Origin: Nemania diffusa
Lineage: Eukaryota; Ascomycota; Sordariomycetes; Xylariales; Xylariaceae
Length of the DNA: 64,000 nucleotides
Direction: 5' to 3'
NCBI GenBank assembly: GCA_038501195.1
Contig: JBBPUQ010000001.1
Span: 6,696,001-6,760,000 of the forward strand
The notes beneath the pieces were generated by a model. The model was not told the origin of the DNA and did no database searches. It worked only from the letters and a program-made list of their open reading frames with translations. Below are positions 12,971 to 25,217 of this stretch, piece after piece. Made by a program: the position numbers and the translations under genes. Positions within the stretch are counted from its first letter, which is position 1; every line of letters starts with the position of its first letter.

Positions 12971-15400
12971 AAATTTTAAAAATAATATTATATTTTTTAA
13001 TAATTAATTTATTAAAATAAATAGTTTTTTATTTTAAATTAATAAATTTATTATTATATTTAATAGTTTTTATTTTAATATTAAAATAATAACTTATATA
13101 TTTAATATAATTTTTAAAAACTATTTATATAATATTAATAAATTTATTATTAATATAATAGTTTTATATATAATTTAAATATTAATTAATTATTAATATT
13201 ATTTTTTAAAAGTGTTTTTTTAATTAAGTTTATTATATTTATAAAAATCGATTATTAAATATATTTTTATTTTTATAACTTTTAAATAAATATTTTATAT
13301 TATTTTATAATATATTTTTATTTTATTATAAATTATATAATTAATAGTATAAATTTTATTATTAAAATATAATATAATCGTTTTTTTTTAATATAAATTA
13401 ATAGTTATTTTAATAATTTAAAATTTAAATGTTTAAATTATTAATATTAATAATATAAATTTGTTTTAACTTTTAATTTTTTTAAATAAAAATTTAATAA
13501 ATTTTTTTATATATAAAAAATATAAATTATAAATTATATTAAAAAATATTTTATTATATATTAGTTATATATATAAATTAAAAAATATAAAAGTACTTTT
13601 TAATAATATTTTAAAAAATCAAACTTAAGTTTATTTTTTTAATAAATTTTTATATAGTTTAAAATTTATAAAAATATTAAATTTATAATTATTTTTAAAT
13701 AATAAATTATATTATATAATTTATATATAATATATTTTTTTAAGTTTTAAATCTTTACATCGATTTTTTTATAATTATATATATAAATTATATTATTTTT
13801 TGCTATTATTATATTTTTAAAATTAATTTTTTTTAAATTTAAAAAATAATTTAATATATTAAAAATATATAAAAAAGCTTTTAAATTTATTATAACTAAG
13901 TTTTTTAATATATAAATTAATAAGTTTTTTTTTTATAAATTAAAAATATTTTTAATTTAAGTTATTAAAAGTTTTAAAAGTTAATTTTTTTTTTTTTATA
14001 ACTTTAAACTTATTTTTTTTAAGCTTTTTTTTTTTATATTATTATTTTATATATTTTATTGTTTATTTTAGAATTTTATTAATATTTAGTTATAATTTAG
14101 CAATTTTTTTAATAGTTATATTTAAAATTTAATTATTAAGTTTATTTTTAAAAAAAATAAACTAACATTTAATTATTAAATAATATTTATAATATATTAT
14201 AAAGTTAATAATAGTAAAATTTTCTTTTTTATTATTTATATAAATATTTATTTTAAAATATTTATAAAAGTTATTTTATAAACTTTTTTAAATATTTTTT
14301 TATTATTTATTTTATTTAAAATTGTTATAATATTTTTGCTTTTTTTTTATTTTAATAAAACTATTTTTAACGATTTTATTACTTTTAAATAACAAACTTG
14401 TTTTTATTTTGTTTTTTTTAAAATATAAACAATATTTCTTTTTTTATAGATTTTTTACTAATTTTTATAATATTTAAAACTATTGTTTTATAATATAGTT
14501 TAAAAGTTATAATATAATAGCTTAATATATTGTTAATAATTTTTATATTATAAATATTTTAAAATTTAATGATTTAAATAAAGTAAATAATTTAAAAAGT
14601 TCGATAATATTAATACTTTTAATATTTGCTTTAATAATTTTATTTAATTATTTATTAATTTATTTAATAAAGCTTTTAATAAACTTTATTATTATTAAAT
14701 ATATAAAGTTTTTATATTTTTATTTATATTTAAATTTAAAAATTTATTATATTATTATATTAAGTTTTTTTAATTTATTATATTATTTATTAATTATTTT
14801 ATTTACTTTTATATATATTAATTTATAATTAAAATATATTGTTTTATATATTTATTTAATAAATTTAATAAACTTTATTTAGTAAATATTATAATATTTT
14901 ATAGCTATATTGTAGTTTTATTTAATAATTAAATAAAATATTTGCTAAAAAGTAGTAAATTTAATAATCGATATATTAAAAAAGTCGGTATTTATATTTA
15001 TAAATTTTACTATTATTAATATATTTAGCTACTTTAACTAAAAAGCTTATATAAGTTTAAAAATTAAATAAATTTATAAATTTCTATTATATATTTTTGT
15101 AATAAAGTTTTTTTTTTATAAATAAAAATTATTAAAAAAATAAAAAGTAATTATAATAAAAGTTGCTATTTTAATAATTTTATTAATTATATATATATAG
15201 TTTATTATTTAATAAAATATAAAAATTAATAAAACTTTTAATTATTAAATTTAATATATATGTTTTTATATTATATTAATAACTAGTTTTAATTTGAAAT
15301 AATTATTTAACAAGCTTTTTTTATATATTATATAAACTATTTAATACTAGCTATATTGCTTATATAATTAATATGTGCTTTTTATATATAGGCTTTAAAC
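12971..15400. other. RIP-mutated AT-rich DNA
   Basis: Very AT-rich, no open frame beyond chance and no recognised protein trace on either strand. It is probably one or more further eroded repeats. The composition shifts towards normal within 15360-15430. Confidence 0.75.
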
Positions 15401-16008
15401 TTTTTAAAAAAGGCTCAAATTTAACAGGTAAAATGGTAGAATGTAAGCTAAGTGGATATAAGTAGCTAAATCAGTGGCTAAATAAGTGGGGGTTAAGAAC
15501 AGGGTGCTATTTATATAAAAAAGGAAAGCTTCTTTTTTACTAAAAAACCAACCCAACATATTTTAAAGAAATAGGAAAATTAATTGGAAGTAATTGACAA
15601 GTAACAATTCAGATAAAGAATTATTAGTTTACCTGAAATTAATTTAAAACCGATTATTTTGACTAGATTGGGTCAATTAATTGACAGCCAGTCAAAGTAT
15701 TACTTTACCTGTGGGTAGCGCTGCAGGGGTCATGTTGGAGGGCTGTAGATTTTGACTGGTTGTAAACGAGGGATCTGCGGAGGTAAGATCCCAAAAATAA
15801 CCCAAAATATAACGACAGACTGTATGTATTCAACCTCAAGACGTTGCAATTATAACACAGCTCAATCATCCAAGCTCAATCCTCTAAACTATGTAGGTCA
15901 TTGCACTAGGGAGTATTCTATTTCCTCCTCACGAATCCTGTTTTCTGTTTTAATTGCGCATTCTCGCTCCGCACTCTCGCTCCTAGCATAAGTTTATTTC
16001 TTATCAAC
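15401..16008. other. Transition from RIP block to gene space
   Basis: GC content rises abruptly here. About 15450-15510 holds short near-repeats around AAGTGG and AGTGGCTAAATAAGTGG, perhaps the end of a transposon that escaped mutation. 15560-15720 is moderately AT-rich with repeated TTGACA/TAATTGAC-like words. The last 250 bases should include the promoter of the downstream membrane protein gene. No gene is supported. Confidence 0.5.
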
Positions 16009-17077
16009 ATGACTAATCTCACAGAGTACCAGTCGGGCTCCGAGAGCGACAATCGCGCGCCAGCATTCCGTGTTTATTTCATAATTCTTTCCATTGCGTC
16101 AATTACGGCAACCGCATTACGTCTCTGGTCTCGTGCTATCTCTGAGCCCCGTGGAAGGCAGTTTCGTCGGGTTTGGTGGGATGATTGGGCTGCTTTGGCT
16201 GCCACGGTAATACATTTTAGTGCCGCCTCGTTCCGGTGATTGGGCTGATATTCAAAACTAGTTATCATTTACTGGACAAGTCATAGTAACAAGTCTACTT
16301 GTTAAGAATGGGCTTGGCCGCCATGTCTGGACCCTGTCAGAGCAGTCATTTATACTGGCCTTGAAGCTTGTGTACGCGATATACTTCACGTACCCTTTTA
16401 CTCTTGCGCTTAGTAAAGCATCCGCCTTGTTCTTCCTCACTCGAATCTTCCCCAGTCCCAAAAAAACAGACTGGTTTAACGTTGTCATGCTTACCGTGCA
16501 CACGCTCAACATCGCGTGGCTAGCGGGCTTTATCCTCGGGGGCATCTTCTTATGTAACCCAATCGAAAAGAACTGGATACCCTGGCCTCCAGAAACTTGC
16601 CGCCAGATGAATACGCTTTATCTGGCGGGTTCGGTACCTAGTGTATTAATCGACCTGGTCATTCTGATTTTACCAATACCTAAAATTTGGGGCCTTCACG
16701 CTAGCCTGTCGCGCAAGTTTGCAATTATATTAATTCTCGTTCTTGGTTATAGGTAAATACGAATCCGAAGGACTTCGGGGTTCCGAAGCTAATTGTTCCC
16801 AAAGCACTATAGTCGCGTCCCTCGGCCGCCTGATCGCCGTTTTTAAAGAGAGCACCGCACTGGAAACGGACATTACATGTGAGTGAAATCTGGTCATCCG
16901 TTGGGTATGAAGGACGTGTTTGCTGAAGCGAAAGTCACAGACTCCGGTCTGGATGTATTCTATTGGACCTGGGCCGAGCTATCGATTACTCTTTTCGGTA
17001 TCAGCCTACCGGCTATAGTCCACTTGACTAGTCATCTGATCAACACCTATCTTCGACCATCGAGTCAGAAGCTCTAA
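16009..17077 (+). CDS. PTH11-like integral membrane protein (fungal rhodopsin-fold family)
   Basis: Predicted exons are 16009-16206, 16262-16752, 16805-16878 and 16941-17077. They join in frame to about 299 residues. The exon junctions restore family signatures: the WWDDWAAL motif near residue 55, NGLGRHVW after the first intron, the GYS-TIVASLGRL segment across the second intron, and DITYSGLDVF...WAELS across the third. Several hydrophobic helices are evident, as expected of the seven-helix rhodopsin domain (PF20684) found in PTH11-type receptors. It lacks an N-terminal CFEM cysteine domain. The ligand is unknown; the family is linked to sensing surfaces and small molecules, which is family knowledge and not shown here. 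It is the first intact gene next to the RIP block and carries no obvious RIP damage. Confidence 0.8.
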
Positions 17078-17846
17078 GTGTGAACCGGCCGACTTAGCAT
17101 GATCCAACAAAGTAATGCAAGAATAGACAAAACCAAGGCGCAATGGCAGTCCGGAATGATGATTGAAAATCTAGCGATATAGTTTTTAATATGTTATTAT
17201 ATAATTTAGAAAACAAAAGAACGAAAACAATTCAACAAAGTAACATAGAAAACATGCGAGTTCCGCCCCCCTTTATAGTCATGCTTAAGGGTTCGCACAT
17301 TCTAATTAAGAACTAAACAGTATCAAATTTCTATTCGAACTAAAATAATAGTTATCTCAAAGCTCGAACATGTTGAAATGTCGCCATCAAGTAAATACAA
17401 CACCTCGCTGTTTAATAGCACGCTCGAATCATACCCCCCCTACCACAAATCTCATTTTCGTCACAATTTATATACTTCCAAGCCGCCTAGGATTATAGTC
17501 GAGTCGCTAGAATGCGCACTATTTACAGATTCTACTACAATCTGCTATCTAAGGGAGGCCTCATGGAGGCCATCCAAGTTCTATCATGAAGTCATGTTAT
17601 ACAATACTGGTGATAACATATATATCCCACGCTAATCCTCCAGCGGGTTTCCCGAATGCAGGGCCGGGATAAAACCCAAGGCCTGGGATACCAAATATGT
17701 ATCCAAGAATAACGGGAGGGGCACCGCCTGCCCATGCAATGATACTGTTCTACGCCTCTACTTTATTAGACCAAAAAGAAAAACGCCACGCGATGCATTC
17801 GAAATTCGAGCTGAAGCAAGTCCGTCCGTAGAGCGATAGGAGGCCC
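17078..17846. other. Intergenic spacer
   Basis: Lies between the 3' ends of two convergent genes. It is fairly AT-rich at 17160-17340. An 85-codon frame at 17378-17635 has no recognisable features and is not supported. Confidence 0.6.
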
Positions 17847-19576
17847 TCAAGCCAAGGCCTTCTCACGCAACGTCTCTCTCCTCGTCTCGTCCAACTCCTT
17901 GGTGACGTAGTCGTTGAATTCGTCGGGGTTGTCGAGGTACAGGTGATGGCCGGCCTTGGAGACGATGACGACCTTGCAGGACCCGTTTTCTTTCTGCTTC
18001 TCCTCGTCGCTGGCCTGCAGCAAGACCTTGGCCTTGACCTCCTTGAGCTTCTCCTCTGAAGCTAGACCTCCGGCAACGTCCATCCAGTCGTTCTCGCCGT
18101 ACATGAAGACGACGGGGAACCCGGTTTCTTTGACGGCCGGGGCTGACTCGGTTGCGGGTGTGATGGTTTGTCTGCCTATGCCGTGGATACGGTTGATGAT
18201 TGGTCGTCGCGCGTGAGCACCAGGAGCTAGGACGTATGGTAGGACATATTCTCCGCTGCCCTTCTGCCTGAACAGAGAGTATGCATAGTCGTGTAGCGTC
18301 TGCTTCTCTTCATCAGGTAGGTGGTTAAAGCGACGTGAAGTCCAGCCCGACACGAAACGGGGGCCTAGTGGACCAGCCAATCGCACAATGCTGAAGGGCG
18401 ATACATTAGCATCCCATAGCCACACGAGCCAGCTCGGATAAGGTCTCTTCTTCGGTGTGTTCGCGTCACTGGCACTGGCTAGTCTATTATTATTATTATT
18501 GTGATGAGTCGTTGTCTCCTGTTGGTCTACGGTGAATTCTTCTTGGAATGTGGATTCAGAAGGCTCGGGCATTTCGGCATTCATGGCGTACGGATCCTCA
18601 GGGATACCAACTGGGGACGCGAGAATAAGCTTTTTGATGTGACCGGGATACTTCAAAGCGTAGGAGACAGCGAGGTAACCACCCAGAGAGTGACCGATAA
18701 CTGTGAACTTGTCGAGTTTGCGAATCTTGCGCCATTCTTCAAGTGAATCAATAAACCAGTCTTCGGCTTCAGCAATCTTGTCCTTTTGGTTCTTAGCAGC
18801 GATCTTAAAAGCCGGTCGTTTCGAGTTGCCCATTCCTAGCCAGTCCAGGGCGTAAATCTTCCACCCCGTCAATCGGCTCAGGGGTTCGAAATTTTTGTAG
18901 TAGAAGCCTAGGCCAGCTCCGTACCCATGAAGCATGACCAGAGCATCGTCAACGGGTTCGCCGACACGTTCGACGGAGAATTCATTGAGACCACGATTCT
19001 TGCCAGATAGGGGTACCATGGTTGACTTCCACATCCGTGGCCCATACGGGTCGTTTTTGATGGAGGTCTGAGTCTGGCCGGGATCTTGGGCAGACGGAAT
19101 TCGAGCAAGGGGGCTGCTATCGGCGGCAATGGCTTCTCGAAGGTAGGGTATGCATGATATGACATTTCGCTCAGCGACAGTGGGTGTTACACTGGTCCAC
19201 TAGATCATGTCGTGGTCAGTACGGAGAAGACGGTGAGACGGACGGACGAGACGAGACGGCTTACCCACTGTTGCATGGCATCTTTGTAACCGAGTGGAAA
19301 GTAAGCCATGCCGGGCTGTCTCCGGGGCGGTCGGCCTGCTGGTGCTTGCGGTTGGGTCGATCGGTGATCTCGATTGACGTATCGACGGGAAGCTGATTCC
19401 TCAGCAGAGAGAGTACGAGGCCCAGACGGGGAGGCGATGCTCGCAGCGGTAGCGGCAGTGGCAGTGGCAGCGGTAGTAGTAGCGGTAATAGTAACGGTGT
19501 CGACTTGGTGAGATCGGGAGACGGTGGAGACGAGTTTCCTCGACTGGAAGACGATAGATGGCGGACTCTTGAGCAT
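17847..19576 (-). CDS. Cld1/ABHD5-like mitochondrial alpha/beta hydrolase
   Basis: Two exons are predicted, 19265-19576 and 17847-19199, with a 65-base intron. The joined 554-residue protein reads through YFPLGYKDAMQQW-WTSV, a conserved opening of the fungal family. The first 80 residues are rich in Ser, Thr, Ala and Arg and poor in acid, as in a mitochondrial presequence. The fold is clear: HGYGAG oxyanion segment, DWLGMG, the nucleophile elbow GHSLGG, the acid-containing YGENDW, and a C-terminal GHHLYLD that provides the catalytic His and an HX4D motif. Family members act on phospholipids; yeast Cld1 deacylates cardiolipin, and animal ABHD5 has lost the nucleophile, which is present here. 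A Thr-His-His-poly-Asn tract and a Lys/Arg-rich stretch lie between the core and the cap. The exact substrate is inferred. Confidence 0.85.
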
Positions 19577-20802
19577 CCCGACTCGGAAGGGGTGGCGAGG
19601 CTCGCTGACACGTTACCTATATATACCTGCGAGGCTAAGGGACGGAGACATAAAGGAATGCGGTAACCCGGCCACATCTATGACAAGTACTAGGGTGATG
19701 ACCAAGCGCCTCAATGCGGACGTTAGTACTTAGGGTAGAATAAGGGAATGTGAGAAATGCGATGATTGTTGCCTTAGAGCGGGATAGCGTCGTGGCATCC
19801 TGAGAGGAATTTCTTGATTGGGAGTATTGCGCCAATCAGGACAGAGCGGGATTTAGCGCCTCGGAGTTTGCATCACCCCGTCCCGACTGGCAGGACCGCT
19901 AGTCTAGGTACCTACGTATATAAGTCTATAAGCAGGGTGCAGCATGTACCTACCTACAGATACCATCGTAACGGAAGAATTAACATGAGCTCTAGAAACG
20001 GGAACTAATTAAAAGGCTATTACACCTTCAAATAACTGTCTATTAAGTTTAACAACCAGTCTGCTTGTCTTCTTGCGTAATGTAATTAGGTAGGTAGGTA
20101 GACTACCAGACGGCGGAATGACAATTGTGTGGCTGCACCAATCGGAGTTAGATACACTCAACTCCTTTTAATCCCGTTCAAATCTAGCCTTAAGAAGAAC
20201 CCCGTCTCGCTACCGAAGAAACATGGCTTGGCCTTGCGAATCTCTAACCTGGGTCTCTACTAGATAGTCTAGTTAAGAAACTAGTCCAGGCAACAAATCA
20301 TACACGTCGATCCGACTCCGTCAGGCACATATGTACTCCGATCTTGGGAGGAATATGCTCGATCTCGCTCGAAAACGCTAGGAGTAGTAGGTGAAGAAAT
20401 TCGGGCGAAAAAGAACGGCTCTATTGAGGAGACGGAGAGTCGCACTGAACGAAGCCAGAAGCTGGTGCTGTGGAAAAGAGGACGGGAAGCAGCATCGTCT
20501 GGTATGACCGACTTGAGTTGGTATGACGAATCGAATACCCCTTAGATCCAGAGCTAGGAAATAAAGATTAAAAGTTCTCCCGTCCCGTCCTCTCAGCCCC
20601 ATTGTGGAGCCTGCGCCTCATGCACAGTACCTCTCTTATAACGGAGCCGACATCCCTTTAGAACAGCACTTTGATCGTTTCCAGTCAGCGAACACCCTTT
20701 TTATCGACAGCGTAGGCAGGCAGGCATAGTCGAATCACTTTAATGGCAATTTCCATCGATCGTGATGTAGAAGGGATAGAGGCGACAGTAGTTCAACATG
20801 AG
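19577..20802. other. Intergenic region
   Basis: Holds GTAGGTAGGTAG-type runs (about 20088-20103) and TAGGTACCTA at 19905-19914. Upstream of the hydrolase gene it must contain that promoter. Open frames here (for example 20378-20602 minus) look random. One of them could be a later exon of the small gene at 20803-21000, but no convincing acceptor was found. Confidence 0.5.
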
Positions 20803-21000
20803 TTACTCACAAGATTTCTTCCCCGGCTGAAAGCCTCCCGGCAGAGGGTCGGGGTAGTTGATCTCCATCGCGTTGCGCTTAGAAGCGGATCTCGACGTGG
20901 ATTGTTTAGCGGCCTTCGGCGCTGAAGATGCGACCTTGGGTTTTTCTGAGGTGTAGGCGCTTGCACCCGCGCTCGAAGACGGTTGATCGGGAGTAGGCAT
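20803..21000 (-). CDS. Small hypothetical protein or first exon
   Basis: A 65-codon frame starts at an ATG in a good context (GAGCCATGCC). It encodes a Ser/Ala/Lys-rich, basic N-terminal half followed by a more ordered YPDPLPGGFQPGKK segment. A consensus donor GTGAGT overlaps the last codons, so the frame may be the first exon of a longer gene whose next exon I could not place. The low-complexity basic character would fit a nuclear or chromatin-associated small protein, but no family is recognised. It could also be a chance frame. Confidence 0.35.
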   Translation of the reverse strand: MPTPDQPSSSAGASAYTSEKPKVASSAPKAAKQSTSRSASKRNAMEINYPDPLPGGFQPGKKSCE

Positions 21001-22325
21001 GGCTCTGATGGTGCAAAAGTTGAATGTTGCTGGAAGATGCAGCAGGTACGTGGATGTCTAGTCTGTGAGTATCTGTTTTTGATACCTAGGTGTATAGGAA
21101 TAGACGGGCTGACTATCAGGTAGGTATTAACTGCAGCTGAAGACTGGGTTGCTCAACTAAGAATAGAATATCACCACATGGGCTCCGACTCTATATATAT
21201 ACCCACGTATGTCTATGTGTTTCTTTGTGTGTGTATAGATAGATATGTGTGTGTGTGTGTGTGTAAGTGTGGGTGTCTAGTTGCGTGTGTGGTGTGTTTT
21301 CCGGCTTATTGTAGTAATAGTGATCCAACAAACAATCTCAACCAGGTAGTCAAGTGCGCGACCAGTCTTCCACACCGACGAGCAGGCAGGTAGGTACCTA
21401 TTTAGTAGCTGGATGACATGCATGTGTGATATGCTGCGGTGCGACACATAACACGAGATGAGGGGTCACAGAGAGAAGGGGCCAGTGTGAGCTGTCTCGA
21501 GAATTTCTGCCTGAAGCTGAGGGCTGAGGAAAGAGCAGGTCTGAGTAGGGTAACAAACTGCGATTTGGCGGCTTCCCCTTTCTTTTTCTCGCTATCTACT
21601 GCGCATTGCTAGCTAGCCTGCCTCCTCTATTGCTGTGAGTGCCTGCCTATGCGCTATGTGCATCCCTTTTTTTGGGTGCGACGTAAGCTTTGACGTACTG
21701 CATTACATATCAGCTCGGTAATCCACGTATCATGATTGGTGTGATGGAAGAATTTTGCACATGGCATCTACGGTCCTCGTGGAGGCCTTGCATGAAATGG
21801 GAAGCAGTGAGATTCTTGATGATAGCAACGGTTTATAGATAGGTGTTGGTGGTTTGTAGTTGTATAGGCGGCAGGGTTGTTTGGATAGAGTAGATAGCTG
21901 CCTTAGGTACTTACAAAAACTACACTGTACTGCGTAAGTAAGTAGTCTAGGTAGGTGCATTACCTACTTACTTATACCTAAATAGGCACTGGATCCACTC
22001 AGCACTAGCGCCTTGTCTCGATTAATGACGTGCAGCGGCAGCCCTTGTTGATTATTGATTAATATCTGCCCCAACATCACACAACAGTTGGACAACCACT
22101 CGACGGGCGGTCGATTGTACGCATGGTCCTGTCCGCGCATCCCTCTCACCGCCATTCCGAGCCACGAACGAACCTGACGAGTCCATGCGAATGCGTCCAT
22201 TAGCTCTGTGAGTCACCGAGACGCGGGCTTACGTCCCCGATCCCTCCCCCCGGTCCCCGCCGTCCCCTCCATTCACCGGTCACTTACCTCATCGTCGTAA
22301 CGTCTCAGCCTGCCTACTCGGTAGA
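21001..22325. other. Intergenic region with GT microsatellite
   Basis: Contains a (GT)n tract at about 21245-21264 and several TAGGTACCTA-like words near 21385-21400 and 21945-21980. The final 120 bases are C/T-rich with CCTCC and CTCC runs, a common feature just upstream of fungal starts, and lead into the Spo7 homologue. Confidence 0.6.
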
Positions 22326-23591
22326 ATGGCGGACTCCCTCGACTCCATCGTCAAGGGAGCACCGCAGCCTGGTCATGATATCAAGTCTTCCCCGATCGGC
22401 ACGAGCGGCGTCGATGCTGTGAAGCCCGTCGATCCTCTGCACAATGCTCCGAGCTCACCGTCCATGATCTACCTCAACATGCTCATTCTCGAAGCCTCCT
22501 TGCGCGCGCAATATCTCGAGCTCCGCGCCCGCCGCCGGAAACACACCTTCTTCCTCAGCCTTCTCTGCGTCTGGTTAACCGGTTTTGGATATGCGCTCTT
22601 CTTGGCACCACGCGAAGACGGCAGTGGTGTGGGTGGCTCGGTCTACTGGGTGGTAGATATGACGGAGAAAGTGTGCTTTATTAGTGGTATCGTCACGGGC
22701 ATCCTAGTATGGGCCACGGGAATATGGGATCGCGGCATTAGGTGGCCTCGCAGGTGGTTTGTCATATCTAATAGGGGCTTGCGAGGCTTCAATTGCAAAC
22801 TTGTTATCATGAAGAGGCCCTGGCTGGTGGAAATCATGTCGACTATCACCTTCTTCTTCACCTATGGCGCATTTTCGAACACGGCGGGACAGTATCGATT
22901 TGTGGACCCCTCCATCCTTCGAGAAGTAGACAGAGAGTTGAATATCGGTCGAAAGGAACATCCTCAGCTGCCTTTCATGAGCAGCGGTGACGAAGAAAAG
23001 GGCGGCCACGAAGAAGATCTTGCGCCAGGTGGTGACTATGTTAAACTACTCCTTACGCCCAAACCATTTTCACCCAACTTCCGAGAAAACTGGGAGATCT
23101 ACAGAAACGAATACTGGGAAAGAGAGAATGAGCGGCGCGCATTGCTGAGGAAAAGACTGCAGACGAGAGATAAAGAAAACGCCAAACAACAAAGCAGGTG
23201 GTTTTGGTGGTTTCCCGGCCATCGTCGGATGGAGGAGAAGCCACAACAAGGCATTGTCAATGACTCCGAGAAGAACCACCATCACCGAGCATCGGCGATA
23301 ATAAAAGAGAATAAGCGCGTTAGGAGTGGCAGCATGCGGCGAGGTAGTATCTCGGCGGGGTCGACGCGATCCCCAACGCCACCAGTAGAAATGGAGGAGA
23401 TCAGTGTCAGCAGAAAGACTAGCACCGGGTCCAACGCCTCGGATAAGCGACGGAAGAAACATTTATCTACAGGGTCGAGGTCAAAGCGAGGAGGGACCGA
23501 CTCGCAGTCTGTCACGCCGGAAGTCCCGTCTCCTCTGGCTAGGGGAAGTAGCGTCGACAGCGAGGGGCTGGATACAACGGCGGGAAAATAA
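22326..23591 (+). CDS. Spo7-like regulatory subunit of the Nem1-Spo7 phosphatase
   Basis: A single-exon gene of 421 residues. The region after residue 47 reads MIYLNMLILEASLRAQYLEL, the strongly conserved opening of the Spo7 domain (PF03907). Two membrane segments follow at about 75-94 and 117-136. A second conserved block includes WPRRWFVISNRGLRGFN. The C-terminal 170 residues are hydrophilic and rich in Arg, Lys, Ser and Glu, with phosphorylatable SRS/SGS stretches. In yeast, Spo7 sits in the nuclear envelope/ER with Nem1 and activates the lipin Pah1, controlling phospholipid versus triacylglycerol synthesis; that role is taken from the family. The start is supported by the in-frame ATG after a pyrimidine-rich leader. 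Confidence 0.9.
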   Translation: MADSLDSIVKGAPQPGHDIKSSPIGTSGVDAVKPVDPLHNAPSSPSMIYLNMLILEASLRAQYLELRARRRKHTFFLSLLCVWLTGFGYALFLAPREDGSGVGGSVYWVVDMTEKVCFISGIVTGILVWATGIWDRGIRWPRRWFVISNRGLRGFNCKLVIMKRPWLVEIMSTITFFFTYGAFSNTAGQYRFVDPSILREVDRELNIGRKEHPQLPFMSSGDEEKGGHEEDLAPGGDYVKLLLTPKPFSPNFRENWEIYRNEYWERENERRALLRKRLQTRDKENAKQQSRWFWWFPGHRRMEEKPQQGIVNDSEKNHHHRASAIIKENKRVRSGSMRRGSISAGSTRSPTPPVEMEEISVSRKTSTGSNASDKRRKKHLSTGSRSKRGGTDSQSVTPEVPSPLARGSSVDSEGLDTTAGK

Positions 23592-25009
23592 GGCTTGTGG
23601 CTGTAGATATTCAATTTTGAGGCCTTGGCTACTCGATATAGAACTACGCACAGTCCGTTCCACGAGATGGGATCCGAATTGGTATTTTGTGATTATATGA
23701 TTACCTATAAAGAGATGCGGTGTTATTTATTGCTTCATAGCCATCTCAAGACAGCGTCGAGAAGAAAGCGATCCAAGGTTAAATATAGCCCACCTTATAC
23801 CACCCGCTATTTATTTATTCAATGACAAACGATTAAACCAAGGTTTAATCGACTATTTAACCCGATTCAACTCTGTTTTTATCTCGCAATTCATATAAAT
23901 CACGGTTCACATAGGTAGGGAGGGTGTTTGCTACTTTGTAAGTGCGCCCTGTCGAAGTTTTCGTTGTTCCACTAGGTCGAAACTACCTCTAGGTATACAA
24001 TATCGCCTATTGTTTTTTTCCTGTTCAATGCTGGATTAGCCTTTCGGTGTGAGCATGAAAATAGTGCTGTTGGCGGCCCGTTCAAAAACCTACATTTAGA
24101 GATAGTGGGGTTCATGCCGGAGAGGTGTACAATTTTATAGGCCAATTCGCCATCACGGACCGACGTTGACTTAACTGCGTAATCAATCAATCAATCAAGT
24201 CGGTGCTTACGGTGCTCACGATCACTTAAACGACCTACTGCGTAAATAAAGCCTATAATAACGGCGGCCCATCGGCGGTCATTTTCTCAGATACATGCTG
24301 ATGTAATTTCTCGCTTAATATGCGGAACAACTTGCTACTTGGATAGGGGATTATGCTGTTTTTTAACCTAATGATTATAACCGTAACTTCTACATATATA
24401 CTTCTCAACAATATACTCTGGAGATCTATCATATATGACGTAGTATGTTAGCTATTTAATAATATTTATTTACATATGTAGGTCGCTACCGTGGTAGGTG
24501 AAGTTGAGTAAGTATAGTAGGTACCTAGGTAGAGGTAGTTCCCAAAATCGAGGCTCGTGGCCCAATAGATAGGTACTTGCGGGGACGAGAGATTAGGTAC
24601 CTCCTGCTCTCTATATCTATATAAGTACGTACGTACCTACCAAAACTCCGGAGTACACGTACAGGTGCGCATGCTCGCTCGTCGCGTCTCTTCGCGCCGG
24701 AGGCCGTGATGAACTCAGCCTTCCTTCGATTCTATTCTGCACGCCGTGCCGTCCTTCACATATCACCCGGCCGCTTCCATCATGTCCCGCCTTCTTTCTA
24801 GTCTAATTGAGCAATCCACTTATCATATACCCCGGACAACAGTCCTCTGACCTTTTCTAGTTCCTGGCGTTACAACAACCACCAACATTTTCAGGCGCCA
24901 GGTATTTATTGACTTGTCCATATCAATACCGACTCTATTTATCCAGGTATGCCCATTTCCGCCGCCCACACGCTTGCATTTCTACCAAGTCTGTCGCGCC
25001 CAAGCTAAC
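23592..25009. other. Intergenic region with TACCTAGGTA motifs
   Basis: Contains four AATC units at 24181-24197, the palindrome TACCTAGGTA at 24522-24531, and related GGTACCT/TACCTACC words to 24640. No coding sequence is supported. The right part should carry the promoter of the phosphatase-like gene. Confidence 0.6.
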
Positions 25010-25102
25010 ATGAGCGTGATGATCAGATTTGGTTACGCCTCTGTATCGGTTTACCACCATTTCGCGCCAGAAACAGAAACTCCATCTCCAATTGCCAAGT
25101 GG

Positions 25103-25183
25103 GTAAGTACGTGACCTGATAGACAACCCCCCTTTGGTTACACGCTGTGTCAGCTATTGACTTATCACTAACATCGAGGACAG
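25103..25183 (+). other. Probable intron at the 5' end of the phosphatase-like gene
   Basis: Consensus donor GTAAGT at 25103, a CACTAAC branch point near 25166 and a CAG acceptor at 25183. An ATG at 25010 lies upstream. With this donor the upstream frame does not join the phosphatase frame, so it would be a short upstream reading frame in the leader. With an alternative GTGGGT donor at 25099 the two exons join in frame and give a 370-residue protein. Confidence 0.6.
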
Positions 25184-25217
25184 GCCCAGACAGACCCAGG
25201 TCACAGCAGCCGGCGAC

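Noticed and set aside
1..15400. Centromere or telomere
   Set aside because: No telomere repeat is visible, and the AT-richness is explained by RIP of retrotransposons. A centromeric setting cannot be excluded but is not shown.
15752..15991. 79-codon open frame before the membrane protein gene
   Set aside because: Composition is random, there is no domain-like pattern, and it lies where the promoter of the next gene is expected.
17378..17635. 85-codon open frame
   Set aside because: No recognisable features, in AT-rich spacer; likely chance.
19184..19835. Several frames on both strands around the hydrolase first exon
   Set aside because: They overlap the exon that restores the conserved N-terminus of the hydrolase; the others are shadows.
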